From: Nonomuraea endophytica
Lineage (GTDB): Bacteria > Actinomycetota > Actinomycetes > Streptosporangiales > Streptosporangiaceae
Reading direction: 5' to 3'
Assembly: GCF_014203235.1 (NCBI RefSeq)
Contig: NZ_JACHIN010000007.1
Span: 408,560 to 472,559 of the forward strand
Length of the DNA stretch: 64,000 bases
Numbering within the stretch: position 1 is the first letter of the stretch; each line of letters starts with the position of its first letter. The notes beneath the pieces were generated by a model. It saw nothing but the letters and a program-made list of their open reading frames with translations, did no database searches and was not told the DNA's origin. Below are positions 55,255 through 63,815 of this stretch, one piece after another. The position numbers were made by a program, and so were the translations under genes.

Positions 55255-55860
55255 CACCCCAGCACCCCTCCTCCCAACCACTCCCCCGCAACCCCCGCCC
55301 TCCCGCCCTCCCGCCCTTCCGAGCCCCCGCCCTCCCGCCTTCCTCCCTCTTGGCCCCGCCCTCCCGCCTCCCGCCCTCTTGGTCCCGCTCACTGCCTCCT
55401 GAGCCCCCGCCCTCCCTCTTGACCCCGTGGCGCTCCTGAGCCCCTCACTCTCCCTCTTGACCCCGTGGCGCTCCTGAGCCCCTCACTCTCCCTCTTGGCC
55501 CCGTGGCCCTCCTGAGCCCCTCGCTCTCTTGGCCGCCCAGCCCTCCTGGCCGCCTTGCCCTCGGGGCCCCTCCTCGGTCGCCCTCCCCCTCGGGACCCTC
55601 CTCCCTGACCGCTCCCCTCCCTCGCGCGCCCTGCCCCCGCCCTTCGGCCCCCTTTCCCTGTCCTCTCGCCCTTCTGCCCCCTTGCCCCTCCTGGCCGCTC
55701 GGCGTTTCTGGCCGCTTGGCCCTCGGGACCCTCCTCCCTGACCGCCCTCCCCTCCCCCGCCGCCCTGCTCTGTTCTGTTCTGGGCGGCGTCCCCGGCCTC
55801 TTCCCTCTGCCCTTGGGACCTCCCCCCTGGCTGCCCTCCCTCCCCCCGAACCGCGCTGCC
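55255..55860. other. pyrimidine-rich gene-free tract with 38-bp repeat
   Basis: The 688-bp gap before the MFS gene is almost wholly C/T on the plus strand for some 600 bp. Its core is a 38-bp tandem repeat (55396-55530), CTCCTGAGCCCCTCACTCTC then CCTCTTGACCCCGTGGCG, with copies aligned at CCTGAG 55398, 55435, 55473 and 55511. Other CCTCCTGGCCGC-like words recur to 55860. Reverse-strand frames through it give only Gly/Arg-rich sequence and are not genes. Confidence 0.8.
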
Positions 55861-55939
55861 GGGAGCCAGGGCCGATGAGTTTTTGTCGGTCCCGAGGTCA
55901 ATAGTGGTGCCCATCACATCCCCCGAGGAGACTTCCACC

Positions 55940-57283
55940 ATGACCGAGCCCGTAGCCGGACAGGGTGCGCGTTGGTTGCGCGGACCGCTTCGCCCGTTCC
56001 AGCACGGCCAGTACCGGCTGCTGACTGGCTCTCTCACCGCATCGATGCTGGGTGAGGGCCTGTGGCTGATGGCCATGGTCTGGCAGGTGATCGCCCTCGA
56101 CGGCAAGGCGGGCGAGCTCTCCATCGTCTCCACGGGCGCCGCGGTCGGCATGGTGGCCACGGTGCTGCTCGGCGGTGTGATCGCCGACCGGGTGCCGCAG
56201 CGCCGCGTACTCCTGACCACCGAGATCATCCTCGCCGTCGCCGCCATGGTGATCGCCGCCCTGGCCCTGACCGGCGTGATCGAGATCTGGCACTTGGCCG
56301 TAGTCGCCTTCGTACGCGGCATTGGCAGCGGCTTCTACTACCCGGCCTACTCGGCGATGCTCCCCTCCATCGTCCCCGCCGACCACCTCCTGGCCGCCAA
56401 CGGCGTGGAGGGCGTCCTGCGCCCGGTCGTCATGCAGGCCGCGGGTCCGGCGATCGCGAGCTTCCTCGTGGCCGCCCAGTCCCCGGCCACCGCCCTGGCG
56501 GTAGGCGCCGGCACACAAGTCGTGGCCACGATCTTCCTGGTCTTCATGCGCTCTGTACCCCTACGCAGAGACCAGAGCGAGGGAGACACCAGCCACCCGG
56601 TCAAATCCATGGCCAAAGACCTGCGCGACGGCTTCATCTACATGCTGAAGACCCCATGGCTCCTGGCCACGCTGTTGTTCGCGTCCCTGATGATCTTGGT
56701 GACGATGGGCCCCATGGAGGTGCTCATCCCGTTCGCGGTGAAGGACGGCGCGGGCGGCGGCCCCAAGGAACACGCCATCGTCATGGCCGCCTTCGGCATC
56801 AGCGGCGCCCTAGCCTCATTGGTGATGGCCAGCCGCAAACTCCCCAAGCGCTACCTGACCACCATGAACCTCATGTGGGGCCTCGCCTGCCTCCCCTTCA
56901 TCCTCATCGGCGTCGCCTCCAACATCTGGCTGATCGTGCTGGCCGCCTTCATCCTGGGCGCCCTGTTCAGCGCGCCGATGGTCATCTGGGGTACGTTGCT
57001 GCAGCGCCGCGTACCCCCCGAGCTCCTGGGCCGGGTCTCCAGCCTCGACTTCTTCGTCTCCCTGGTCTTCATGCCCGTCTCCATGGCCCTGGCCGGCCCG
57101 GTGAGCGTGGCCATCGGCCTGACCCCGACGTTCATCCTCGCGGGCATCCTGCCGCTCCCGATCGCCATCATCGCCATCCTGCTGGCCCGCATGCCCGCCG
57201 ACGAACTCGCCCACCCCCTGGACCACGAACCAACCCCCAACCCCAGCCTCCAACCCACCACCCCTAACACCACCCGCCCTTGA
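55940..57283 (+). CDS. MFS transporter, EntS-like
   Basis: The 447-residue major-facilitator exporter has about 12 helices. Motif A-like GGVIADRVPQRRVLLTTEI lies between helices 2 and 3 (about 79-97), and the second-half loop has ASRKLPKRYLTTMN. FHGQ-like N-terminal helix QHGQYRLLTGSLTASMLGEG starts at about 21. MFS_3 members export siderophores or drugs; no biosynthetic genes are adjacent. ATG 55940 has GAGGAG 9 nt upstream. The C-terminal tail is Pro/Thr-rich. A (GGGGCTC)n array follows the stop at once. Confidence 0.88.
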   Translation: MTEPVAGQGARWLRGPLRPFQHGQYRLLTGSLTASMLGEGLWLMAMVWQVIALDGKAGELSIVSTGAAVGMVATVLLGGVIADRVPQRRVLLTTEIILAVAAMVIAALALTGVIEIWHLAVVAFVRGIGSGFYYPAYSAMLPSIVPADHLLAANGVEGVLRPVVMQAAGPAIASFLVAAQSPATALAVGAGTQVVATIFLVFMRSVPLRRDQSEGDTSHPVKSMAKDLRDGFIYMLKTPWLLATLLFASLMILVTMGPMEVLIPFAVKDGAGGGPKEHAIVMAAFGISGALASLVMASRKLPKRYLTTMNLMWGLACLPFILIGVASNIWLIVLAAFILGALFSAPMVIWGTLLQRRVPPELLGRVSSLDFFVSLVFMPVSMALAGPVSVAIGLTPTFILAGILPLPIAIIAILLARMPADELAHPLDHEPTPNPSLQPTTPNTTRP

Positions 57284-57284
57284 C

Positions 57285-57359
57285 CTCGGGGCTCGGGGCT
57301 CGGGGCTCGGGGCTCGGGGCTCGGGGCTCGGGGCTCGGGGCTCGGGGCTCGGGGCTCGG
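57285..57359 (+). repeat. 7-bp tandem repeat CTCGGGG, ten copies
   Basis: Ten perfect copies of CTCGGGG (57285-57354) and a partial begin 2 nt after the MFS stop. Runs of four G every seven bases on the plus strand could fold as G-quadruplexes in the DNA or the mRNA tail. The remaining 400 bp of the gap to 57764 is G-rich with irregular GGGCGTTG-like words and no gene. Confidence 0.95.
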
Positions 57360-57764
57360 CGGAGTCTCGCGCCCGTGTCAGGGCGTCGCGTGGGCCGGAC
57401 TTCGGCTGCGCGCGATGGGTGCGGTGGACATGCGGAGGCAGCAGCCCGCAGGTGTGAGCCTCCGGGCGTGAGCGTTCGGGTGTTTCGGGCGTGAGCGTTC
57501 GGGTGTTCCGGGGTGTGGAGCCTGGGGGCAGGCCAGCGAGCTCGCATGCGCGTGGCTGCGGCGCGCAGGTAGGCGGGTGGGCCGTCGGGAATGCGGGCGT
57601 TGCGGTGTAGGTGCCGGTGGACCGTTGGAGAGCGGGCGTTGGGGGATTCGGGTGGGCCGTTGGGAGAGCGGGCGTGAGGGTGTGGGGGGCCGTTACCCGG
57701 GCGGGCGTGAGGTGTGGGGGCCGGTGGGGCGTTGGGCGGGCGGGCGTTGGGGGGTGGGTGAGGG

Positions 57765-58424
57765 TTAGGTGGGGCGGTCGGGGGGTGTGTTGTCTAGGTA
57801 GGCGAGTACTGCTGCTACCCGCCGGTCTACTCGGTCGGTCTGGGCCAGGTCGAGTTTGGCGAAGATGTTGCGGATGTGCTTGTGTACCGCGCCTTCCGAG
57901 ATCACCAGCTTCTCGGCGATCGCCATGTTGCCCAGGCCTTGGGCCATGTGGGAGAGGACTTCGCGTTCGCGGGCGGTGAGCTGGTCGAGGGGGTCGCGGC
58001 GGCGGGCGAAGAGCTGGGCGACCACGTCGGGGTCGATCGCGGTGCCGCCGTCGGCGACCCTGGTCAGCGCGTCCAGGAACTCCTCGACCTTGCCGACCCG
58101 CTCCTTGAGCAGGTACCCGATGCCGCGGGTGCCTACGGCCAGCAGGTCGGTGGCGAACGCCTGCTCCACGTACGCGGACAACACCAGGACGCCCAGTTCC
58201 GGATGCAGGCGCTTGGCCGCCACCGCCGCCTTGATGCCCTCGTCGGTGTGGGTGGGTGGCATGCGTACGTCCACGACGGCCACGTCGGGGCGGTGTTCCT
58301 CGACTGCGGCCAGGAAGCCTTCCGGCTCCCCCGCGGCGGCTGCCACCTCGATGCCTTCGCCGGTCAGCAGCAGGACCAGGCCCTCACGCAGCAGGGCGTC
58401 GTCCTCGGCGATCACGACTCGCAC
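57765..58424 (-). CDS. NarL/LuxR-type response regulator, orphan
   Basis: The 219-residue regulator has a receiver domain (1-125) with acidic E7/D8/D9, phospho-Asp52 (VVDVRMPP) and Lys near 107 (YLLKERVGKVEEF). A LuxR-type DNA-binding domain follows (LTAREREVLSHMAQGLGNMA, then ISEGAVHKHIRNIFAKL, about 150-200). The GTG start at 58424 has GAGGTG upstream. Relatives normally lie beside a histidine kinase; here the upstream 480 bp carry only degenerate repeats. The ABC exporter at 58906-62341 is the likely target. Confidence 0.92.
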   Translation of the reverse strand: MRVVIAEDDALLREGLVLLLTGEGIEVAAAAGEPEGFLAAVEEHRPDVAVVDVRMPPTHTDEGIKAAVAAKRLHPELGVLVLSAYVEQAFATDLLAVGTRGIGYLLKERVGKVEEFLDALTRVADGGTAIDPDVVAQLFARRRDPLDQLTAREREVLSHMAQGLGNMAIAEKLVISEGAVHKHIRNIFAKLDLAQTDRVDRRVAAVLAYLDNTPPDRPT

Positions 58425-58538
58425 GGCTGTTTCACCTCGATCATGCTTGGCCCCCGTCGGGGCTGGTCAGGGTCATCATTCCGTCGTGCGCCTCGGCTCG
58501 GCGGCAGGTCCCGGCCTCACCCATTCCGGCCTCGCGGG

Positions 58539-58600
58539 TTCCGGCCTTCCGGGCCACGACCTCGCCCGCTTCCGGCCTTCCGGGTCACGACCTCGCCCGC
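58539..58600. repeat. 31-bp direct repeat in a kinase-less gap
   Basis: Two 31-bp copies (58539-58569 and 58570-58600) of TTCCGGCCTTCCGGGYCACG plus ACCTCGCCCGC are followed by decayed half-units to about 58640. The 481-bp gap 58425-58905 contains nothing else; in particular no kinase ATPase or phosphoacceptor motif was found on either strand. Confidence 0.85.
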
Positions 58601-58905
58601 TTCCGGCCTCGCGGGCTCCGGCCTTGCCCGCTCTGGCTCGCGGGTCCGGCGGTGCGGGTTCCGGGCTTGTCGCGGGTGGTGGGGGTGGGATGGCGCGTAC
58701 CGCACCTCGGAGTGCTGAGGCTGGAGCATCGGCGCGTGAGTGCGGTGGGGGCGTGGTCGGGAGGTGGCTGAGGTTGACCGGCGTCCCGTACGGCATGCGA
58801 CCAGGCTACTCGGAAACCGGACACAGTTCCTTACCGCCAGCACTACCGAGACGTGGGTAGCTTGTGGGATTCCCGCAGCTCAGGGCAATTTCTAGGGTTC
58901 TTCAC

Positions 58906-59139
58906 ATGAACGATCCCTACCGCATCAGCCCGAAGAGCGCCCCCGGCAAGAGGAGCCCGGCGGGCAGAACCGCCACCCGTGCCGTCCTCTGGCTCGTCCT
59001 GACGGTGAGCGTGGTGGTGAACGTGATCGCCAACAACATCCTCACCGGCACCACGGCGATCGGCATCGTCGCCGGGGTGGTCGCCGTCGGATGCATCACC
59101 GGCCTCATCGTCAGCCACGTCTCGGGGCGCAAGGCATGA
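58906..59139 (+). CDS. small two-helix membrane protein
   Basis: The 77-residue protein has a basic N-terminus (MNDPYRISPKSAPGKRSPAG) followed by two hydrophobic helices (about 28-46 and 52-70, VLWLVLTVSVVVNVIANNI and IGIVAGVVAVGCITGLIVS). It starts at ATG 58906 with AGGG upstream and overlaps the ATPase start by ATGA. It is thus the first gene of the ABC exporter operon and is probably an accessory subunit, a role that is inferred only from position. Confidence 0.75.
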   Translation: MNDPYRISPKSAPGKRSPAGRTATRAVLWLVLTVSVVVNVIANNILTGTTAIGIVAGVVAVGCITGLIVSHVSGRKA

Positions 59140-59885
59140 GCCACGTCGTCACCCTCGAAGCGGTCACGAAGAAGTACGGCGAGCTGGTCGCGCTCGACAA
59201 CGTGTCGCTCGGCTTTCCGCAGGGGCGGTTCGTGGCCGTGATGGGGCCTTCGGGCTCCGGGAAGAGCACGCTGATCCAGTGCGCCGCCGCCCTCGATCAG
59301 CCCACCTCGGGCTCGGTCACGATCGGCGGCGTCGACGTCGGCTCGCTGAACGAGACCAAGCGCACCATCCTGCGCCGCGAGCACGTCGGCTTCGTCTTCC
59401 AGTCCTACAACCTGCTGCCCGCGATCACCGTCGAGGAGAACCTGACGTTGTCGCTGCGGCTGGCGGGCAAGCGGCCCGACCGGGCCTGGATCGGTGAGCT
59501 GGTGGAGCGGGTGGGGCTGCAGGACCGGTTGCGGCACCGGCCGGCGGAGTTGTCGGGTGGGCAGCAGCAGCGGGCGGCGATCGTTCGGGCGCTGGCCGGG
59601 CGGCCTGATGTGGTGTTCGCCGACGAGCCGACGGGCGCGCTCGACCTGCGTAGCGCCGCCCAGGTGCTGGATCTGCTGCGCGGCTTGGTGGACGACCTGG
59701 GGCAGACCGTCGTCATGGTCACCCACGATCCGGCCGCCGCCGCCAGGGCGCACGACGCGCTGGTGATGGCGGACGGGAAGGTGGTCGACGTGCTGGCCGA
59801 GCCGTCGGCGGAGGACCTGGCCGCGCGGCTCACCCAGCTGGCCCGGGGCGGGCTCGCCGTGCACGCTGTGGGGGGTGTGCGGTGA
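59136..59885 (+). CDS. ABC transporter ATPase, MacB/LolD type
   Basis: The 249-residue ATPase drives the FtsX-like permease that follows. It has Walker A GPSGSGKST (about 38-46), Q-loop FVFQSYNLLP, signature LSGGQQQR (about 144-151), Walker B VVFADEPTGALD (about 164-175) and switch His in VTHDP. ATG 59136 overlaps the small protein stop (ATGA), and its stop overlaps the permease start (GTGA). Such pairs export peptides or antibiotics or work in envelope stress. Confidence 0.94.
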   Translation: MSHVVTLEAVTKKYGELVALDNVSLGFPQGRFVAVMGPSGSGKSTLIQCAAALDQPTSGSVTIGGVDVGSLNETKRTILRREHVGFVFQSYNLLPAITVEENLTLSLRLAGKRPDRAWIGELVERVGLQDRLRHRPAELSGGQQQRAAIVRALAGRPDVVFADEPTGALDLRSAAQVLDLLRGLVDDLGQTVVMVTHDPAAAARAHDALVMADGKVVDVLAEPSAEDLAARLTQLARGGLAVHAVGGVR

Positions 59886-62341
59886 TCAGGACGGCGCTCG
59901 CGATGTCGGGGCTCGGCGGGCTGGTCGTGGCCTTCTTCGCGGTGTTCGGCGGCATGGCGCTGATCACCGGGACCGGCGTGATCATCGAGTCCGGGCTGCG
60001 CTCGAACATCTCCGGCCAGCGGCTCGTCCACGCCGACGTGCTGGTCTCGGCGCCGCAGAGTCTCGCGCAGGAGGGCGATCTGCCCGTCGCCCTGCCCGAG
60101 CGTGCCGTGGTGCCGTCCGAGCTGGCCGGTGAGCTGGCCCGCCTCGACGGCGTCGCCTCGGCCACGGGCGACGTGACCTTCCCCGCCACACCGCTGGGCG
60201 ACCAAAAAGGCGACGCGGCGGGCGCTGGGCACGGCTGGGCCTCTGCGGCTCTGGCCGGGGGGAAGCTGGTCAGTGGCCGGGCGCCGCGGGCGGCTGACGA
60301 GGTCGTGGTGCCGAAGGGGCTGGCCGTACGGCAGGGCACGAGCGTCGAGATCGTCGCAGGCGGAAGGCGGGGCGAATACCAGGTCACCGGGGTTGTCAAC
60401 GCGCCCGACCTGTACTTCGCCGACAGCACCGCCGCCGAGCTGGCCGGGCGGACGGGCGGCCCCCGCGCGGACACCGTGGACCTGATCGCGCTGCGCGCCG
60501 CACCGGGCACCGACCCCGCGACCCTGGCCGAGGCGGTACAACGCGAGGTAGGCGAACGCTACGAGGTCCGCACGGGTCCGGCCAAGGGCGACGCCGAGTC
60601 CCCCGGTACGGCCGCCGCCCGAGGCATGCTGATAGCCCTGCCCAGTTCGATCAGCGGCATCAGCATGCTCATCGTCGGCTTCGTCGTGGGCGGCGGCATC
60701 TCGTTGTCGATCACCCGCCAGCGCCGCGACCTGGCCCTGCTGCGCGCGGCCGGCGCGACCCCGCGCCAGGTCCGCAAGCTCGTGGGGGTCCAGGGCATGA
60801 CAGCGGCCGTGGCGGCCCTGCTACCGGGCGCCGCAGCCGGCTACTACCTGGCCGCCCACTTCGGCGACCTGCTGATCCACCTGGGCCTGCTCCCCCAAGA
60901 GCTCCCGCTGACCTACAGCCCGATCCCGGCCGCCGCCGCGGCGCTGGTCCTGCTGGGCGTGGTACGGCTGTCAGCCTGGGCGGCATCGATCTCGGCATCC
61001 AAAATGCCCGCCGTGGCAGCGGTAAGAGACGCTCAAAGCGAGCCGCGTCAGCCAAGCGCCGTACGCTTCAACAGCGGCCTGCTGATCATCCTGGCCGCCA
61101 TGGGCCTGTCGACGATGCCGTTGTTCCTGCGCGGCGAGGTGGCGATCCTCGGCCCCAGCCTGGGCGGCCTGCTGTCGGTGATCGGCCTGGCACTGGCGGG
61201 CCCCAAACTGGTGCAGAAGGCCACCGGCCTGCTGGTGAGGATGCTGCCCGCCCGCGTCTCCCCGCCCCTCTGGCTGGCGGTGTCCAACACCCACGGCTAC
61301 GCCCTCAGGACGGCCGGCGCGGTCGCCGCCCTCGGCATGGTCATCACGCTGGGCACCAGCAACGCGCTGACCCACACCACGGTCATGCGGGCGACGGCCG
61401 ACGAGACCGCCCGTACGCTCAGGGCCGACGCCGTCATCACCGCGCCCGCCTATGGCGGCATTCCGCGCGACCTGCTCGGCGAGGTACGGGCGCTGCCCGG
61501 CGTGACCTCGGCCGTCACCGCCTCGACCACGACCGTCATCGGACGCGGCCTCGCCCTGGGCGACGGCGCCGAGTCGGCGATGGCGCGCTCCGCGATGGTC
61601 CTCGGCCCCGAGGCGCGCGGCCTGGTCGACCTGGGCGTCACCAAGGGCAGCCTGGCCGATCTCAAGGGCCCGTCGATCGCGATCGACGAGCGCTCCGGCG
61701 CGGTCGGCGAGCACCGCGACCTCGTGCTGGGCGACGGCGCCAAGGTCAGGGCGCGCGTCGTGGCCACCTACAGCCGGGCCCTCGGCCTCGGCCCGGTCGT
61801 TCTCGCCCGCGACCTGGTCGCCGGGCACACCACCACGGACCTCGACTCGACCGTGTTCGTGCGCACGGCCGACCCGTCAGCGCTGAACAAGCTGGACAAG
61901 CGCTGGCCCGCCCTCAGCGTCGCCTCCGCCGCGACCTCGCCGCAGGCGGGCGAGACCTCAGCGCAGCTGTGGATCAACATCGCGGTGCTGGCCGTCCTGC
62001 TGGGGTACGTGCTGGTCTCGGTCGCCAACCGGCTGGTCGCGACCACCGCCGCCCGTGGCACGGAGCTGACCGCGATCCGGCGGCTCGGCGCGACGCCCGG
62101 CCAGATCCGCTCGATGATCCGCTGGGAGGCGCTGCTGATCGCGCTCACCGCGTCGGTGGCCGGTCTGCTGATGAGCGCGGTACCGCTGATGTTCCTGAGC
62201 ATCGGCTTTCTGGGCCGCCCGTGGCCGGCCGGCCCGCTCTGGCTGGCGCCCGCCGCCGTGGCGGTGGTGTGCGCGGTGGTCGGTCTGGCGTACGACCTGC
62301 CCGCCCGCCGGCTGGTACGGCGGAGCGAACGGGTGGCGTGA
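59882..62341 (+). CDS. FtsX-like ABC exporter permease
   Basis: The 819-residue permease has an N-terminal helix (about 8-32), an extracytoplasmic domain, then two FtsX modules. The first module has helices near 258-400 (LPSSISGISMLIVGFVVGGG, IPAAAAALVLLGVVRL), the second near 700-810 (ELTAIRRLGATPGQIRSMIR within the loop). A middle hydrophobic part spans about 395-480. This duplicated layout is that of BceB/YbbP-like exporters. It has GTG start at 59882. Regulation by the orphan response regulator upstream is likely. Confidence 0.92.
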   Translation: MIRTALAMSGLGGLVVAFFAVFGGMALITGTGVIIESGLRSNISGQRLVHADVLVSAPQSLAQEGDLPVALPERAVVPSELAGELARLDGVASATGDVTFPATPLGDQKGDAAGAGHGWASAALAGGKLVSGRAPRAADEVVVPKGLAVRQGTSVEIVAGGRRGEYQVTGVVNAPDLYFADSTAAELAGRTGGPRADTVDLIALRAAPGTDPATLAEAVQREVGERYEVRTGPAKGDAESPGTAAARGMLIALPSSISGISMLIVGFVVGGGISLSITRQRRDLALLRAAGATPRQVRKLVGVQGMTAAVAALLPGAAAGYYLAAHFGDLLIHLGLLPQELPLTYSPIPAAAAALVLLGVVRLSAWAASISASKMPAVAAVRDAQSEPRQPSAVRFNSGLLIILAAMGLSTMPLFLRGEVAILGPSLGGLLSVIGLALAGPKLVQKATGLLVRMLPARVSPPLWLAVSNTHGYALRTAGAVAALGMVITLGTSNALTHTTVMRATADETARTLRADAVITAPAYGGIPRDLLGEVRALPGVTSAVTASTTTVIGRGLALGDGAESAMARSAMVLGPEARGLVDLGVTKGSLADLKGPSIAIDERSGAVGEHRDLVLGDGAKVRARVVATYSRALGLGPVVLARDLVAGHTTTDLDSTVFVRTADPSALNKLDKRWPALSVASAATSPQAGETSAQLWINIAVLAVLLGYVLVSVANRLVATTAARGTELTAIRRLGATPGQIRSMIRWEALLIALTASVAGLLMSAVPLMFLSIGFLGRPWPAGPLWLAPAAVAVVCAVVGLAYDLPARRLVRRSERVA

Positions 62342-62399
62342 AAGCGCTCCCAACACGTAAAACGACCGGCGCGACCTGGGCAAACACCCCGATGACGGC

Positions 62400-62415
62400 G
62401 AGAGAGCGTTCTCTT
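62400..62415. promoter_or_regulatory. LacI-type operator, upstream copy
   Basis: GAGAGAGCGTTCTCTT is a near-perfect copy of the palindrome at 62477-62494 and lies 78 bp upstream of it. The pair would allow looping by a LacI-family repressor. Confidence 0.6.
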
Positions 62416-62444
62416 ATGTCGCTCGGATCGTTATCTAACCTCCG

Positions 62445-62474
62445 TTGACGAGCTGCGGTGAAGGACGAGATAAC
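62445..62474 (+). promoter_or_regulatory. promoter of the sugar ABC operon
   Basis: TTGACG (62445-62450), an 18-bp spacer and GATAAC (62469-62474) fit a vegetative promoter. The expected start site falls inside the following operator, which supports both calls. Confidence 0.6.
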
Positions 62475-62476
62475 TC

Positions 62477-62494
62477 TGAGAGAGCGCTCTCTCA
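62477..62494. promoter_or_regulatory. LacI-type operator at the transcription start
   Basis: TGAGAGAGCGCTCTCTCA is an 18-bp perfect palindrome with the central GCGC common to LacI-family sugar repressors of actinobacteria. It is 31 bp before the binding-protein start codon and just downstream of the -10 box. Confidence 0.7.
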
Positions 62495-62525
62495 TCGTTC
62501 CCAGGAAAGCCTTTGGAGGGTTTCC

Positions 62526-63815
62526 ATGACCCCTCGTCTGCGACTGCTCGCCGTACCCCTGATGCTCGCACTCGCCGTCACCGCCTGCGGAGGCGGCGGC
62601 GGCGAGACCGCGGGCACGGCCTCCTCAGCGAAGCCCGCCGAGAAGGTCAAGCTCACCGTCGGCCTCTTCGGCGACTTCGGCTTCAAGCCGCTCTATGAGG
62701 AGTACAAGAAGACGCACCCGAACGTCGAGATCGTCGAGCAGGTCACGCAGTTCAACGACCACCACAACAACCTGGTCAAGCGACTGGCGACCAACGCGGG
62801 GGCGGCCGACATCGAGGCGGTCGAGGTGGGCTACATCAGCACGTTCACCGCGCTGACCGGCAAGTTCCACGACCTCAAGCAGTTCGGGCTGGACAAGCGG
62901 CAGGCCGACTACCTCGACTGGAAGTGGCAGCAGGGCATCAGCAAGGACGGGCAGCAGGTGCTCGGGCTCGGCACCGACGTCGGCGGGCTGGCCATGTGCT
63001 ACCGCAAGGACCTGTTCAAGAAGGCGGGGCTGGCCACCGACCGCGCCGAGGTCGCGGGGCTCTGGCCCACCTGGGAGTCCTACATCGAGACCGGCAAGAG
63101 GTTCGCGGCCGCGAACGTGGCGGGGGCCAAGTTCGTGGACTCGCCCGGTGAGATCTTCCGCGCGATGGTCAACCAGGCGCCCGTCGGGTTGTACGACACC
63201 TCTGACAAGATCATCGTGGACTCCAACCCCGACGTGAAGAAGGCCTGGGACCTGTCCAACCAGATCTCCCAGAACAACCTGTCGGCCAAGCTGGCCGCCT
63301 TCTCGCCGCCGTGGAACACCGGCTTCGCCAAGGGTTCGTTCGCCACGATCATCTGCCCGGCCTGGATGACCGGCTACATCCAGGAGCAGGCCACGAACGC
63401 CTCCGGCAAGTGGGACATCGCGGCCGTGCCCGGCGGCTCCGGCAACAGCGGCGGCTCCCACCTGATGCTGCCCAAGCAGGGCAAGCACGCCAAGGAGGCG
63501 GCCGAGCTGATCGACTTCCTCACCTCCAAGGAGAACCAGGCGCGGGTCTTCAAGGAGGAGGGCACCTTCCCCTCGATCCCGGCGCTCTACGACGATCCGT
63601 CGATCCAGACGTTCACCAAGCCGTTCTTCGGCGACGCCCCGATCGGCAAGATCTACTCCGACGCCGCCAAGGCGCTCAAGCCCCAGCACCTCGGCCCGAA
63701 GGAGGCCGACGTGCGCACCGCGATCGGCAACGGCCTCGGCCGGGTCGAGCAGGGCAAGCAGTCGCCGGACGAGGCGTGGGCGCAGGTCCTCCAGGACGTC
63801 GCGAAGATCAAATGA
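62526..63815 (+). CDS. sugar ABC substrate-binding lipoprotein
   Basis: The 429-residue receptor has a lipoprotein signal (MTPRLRLLAVPLMLALAVTA, Cys at 21) and a Gly/Ser linker. The SBP_bac_1 fold shows KLTVGLFGDFGFKPLYEEYK, FNDHHNNLVKRLATNAGAAD, DVGGLAMCYRKDLFKKAG and GGSGNSGGSHLMLPKQGKHA. ATG 62526 has GGAGGG 7 nt upstream. Two LacI-type operators and a promoter precede it. It opens an importer operon continued past the window edge. Confidence 0.94.
   Translation: MTPRLRLLAVPLMLALAVTACGGGGGETAGTASSAKPAEKVKLTVGLFGDFGFKPLYEEYKKTHPNVEIVEQVTQFNDHHNNLVKRLATNAGAADIEAVEVGYISTFTALTGKFHDLKQFGLDKRQADYLDWKWQQGISKDGQQVLGLGTDVGGLAMCYRKDLFKKAGLATDRAEVAGLWPTWESYIETGKRFAAANVAGAKFVDSPGEIFRAMVNQAPVGLYDTSDKIIVDSNPDVKKAWDLSNQISQNNLSAKLAAFSPPWNTGFAKGSFATIICPAWMTGYIQEQATNASGKWDIAAVPGGSGNSGGSHLMLPKQGKHAKEAAELIDFLTSKENQARVFKEEGTFPSIPALYDDPSIQTFTKPFFGDAPIGKIYSDAAKALKPQHLGPKEADVRTAIGNGLGRVEQGKQSPDEAWAQVLQDVAKIK

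Noticed and set aside
55389..56322. Gly/Arg-rich minus-strand frames opposite the pyrimidine tract
   Set aside because: Low-complexity read-out of a skewed tract that runs antisense into the MFS gene.
58476..58843. Remnant histidine kinase upstream of the orphan regulator
   Set aside because: No H-box, N-box or glycine-rich ATPase motif was found in any frame; the sequence is repeats.
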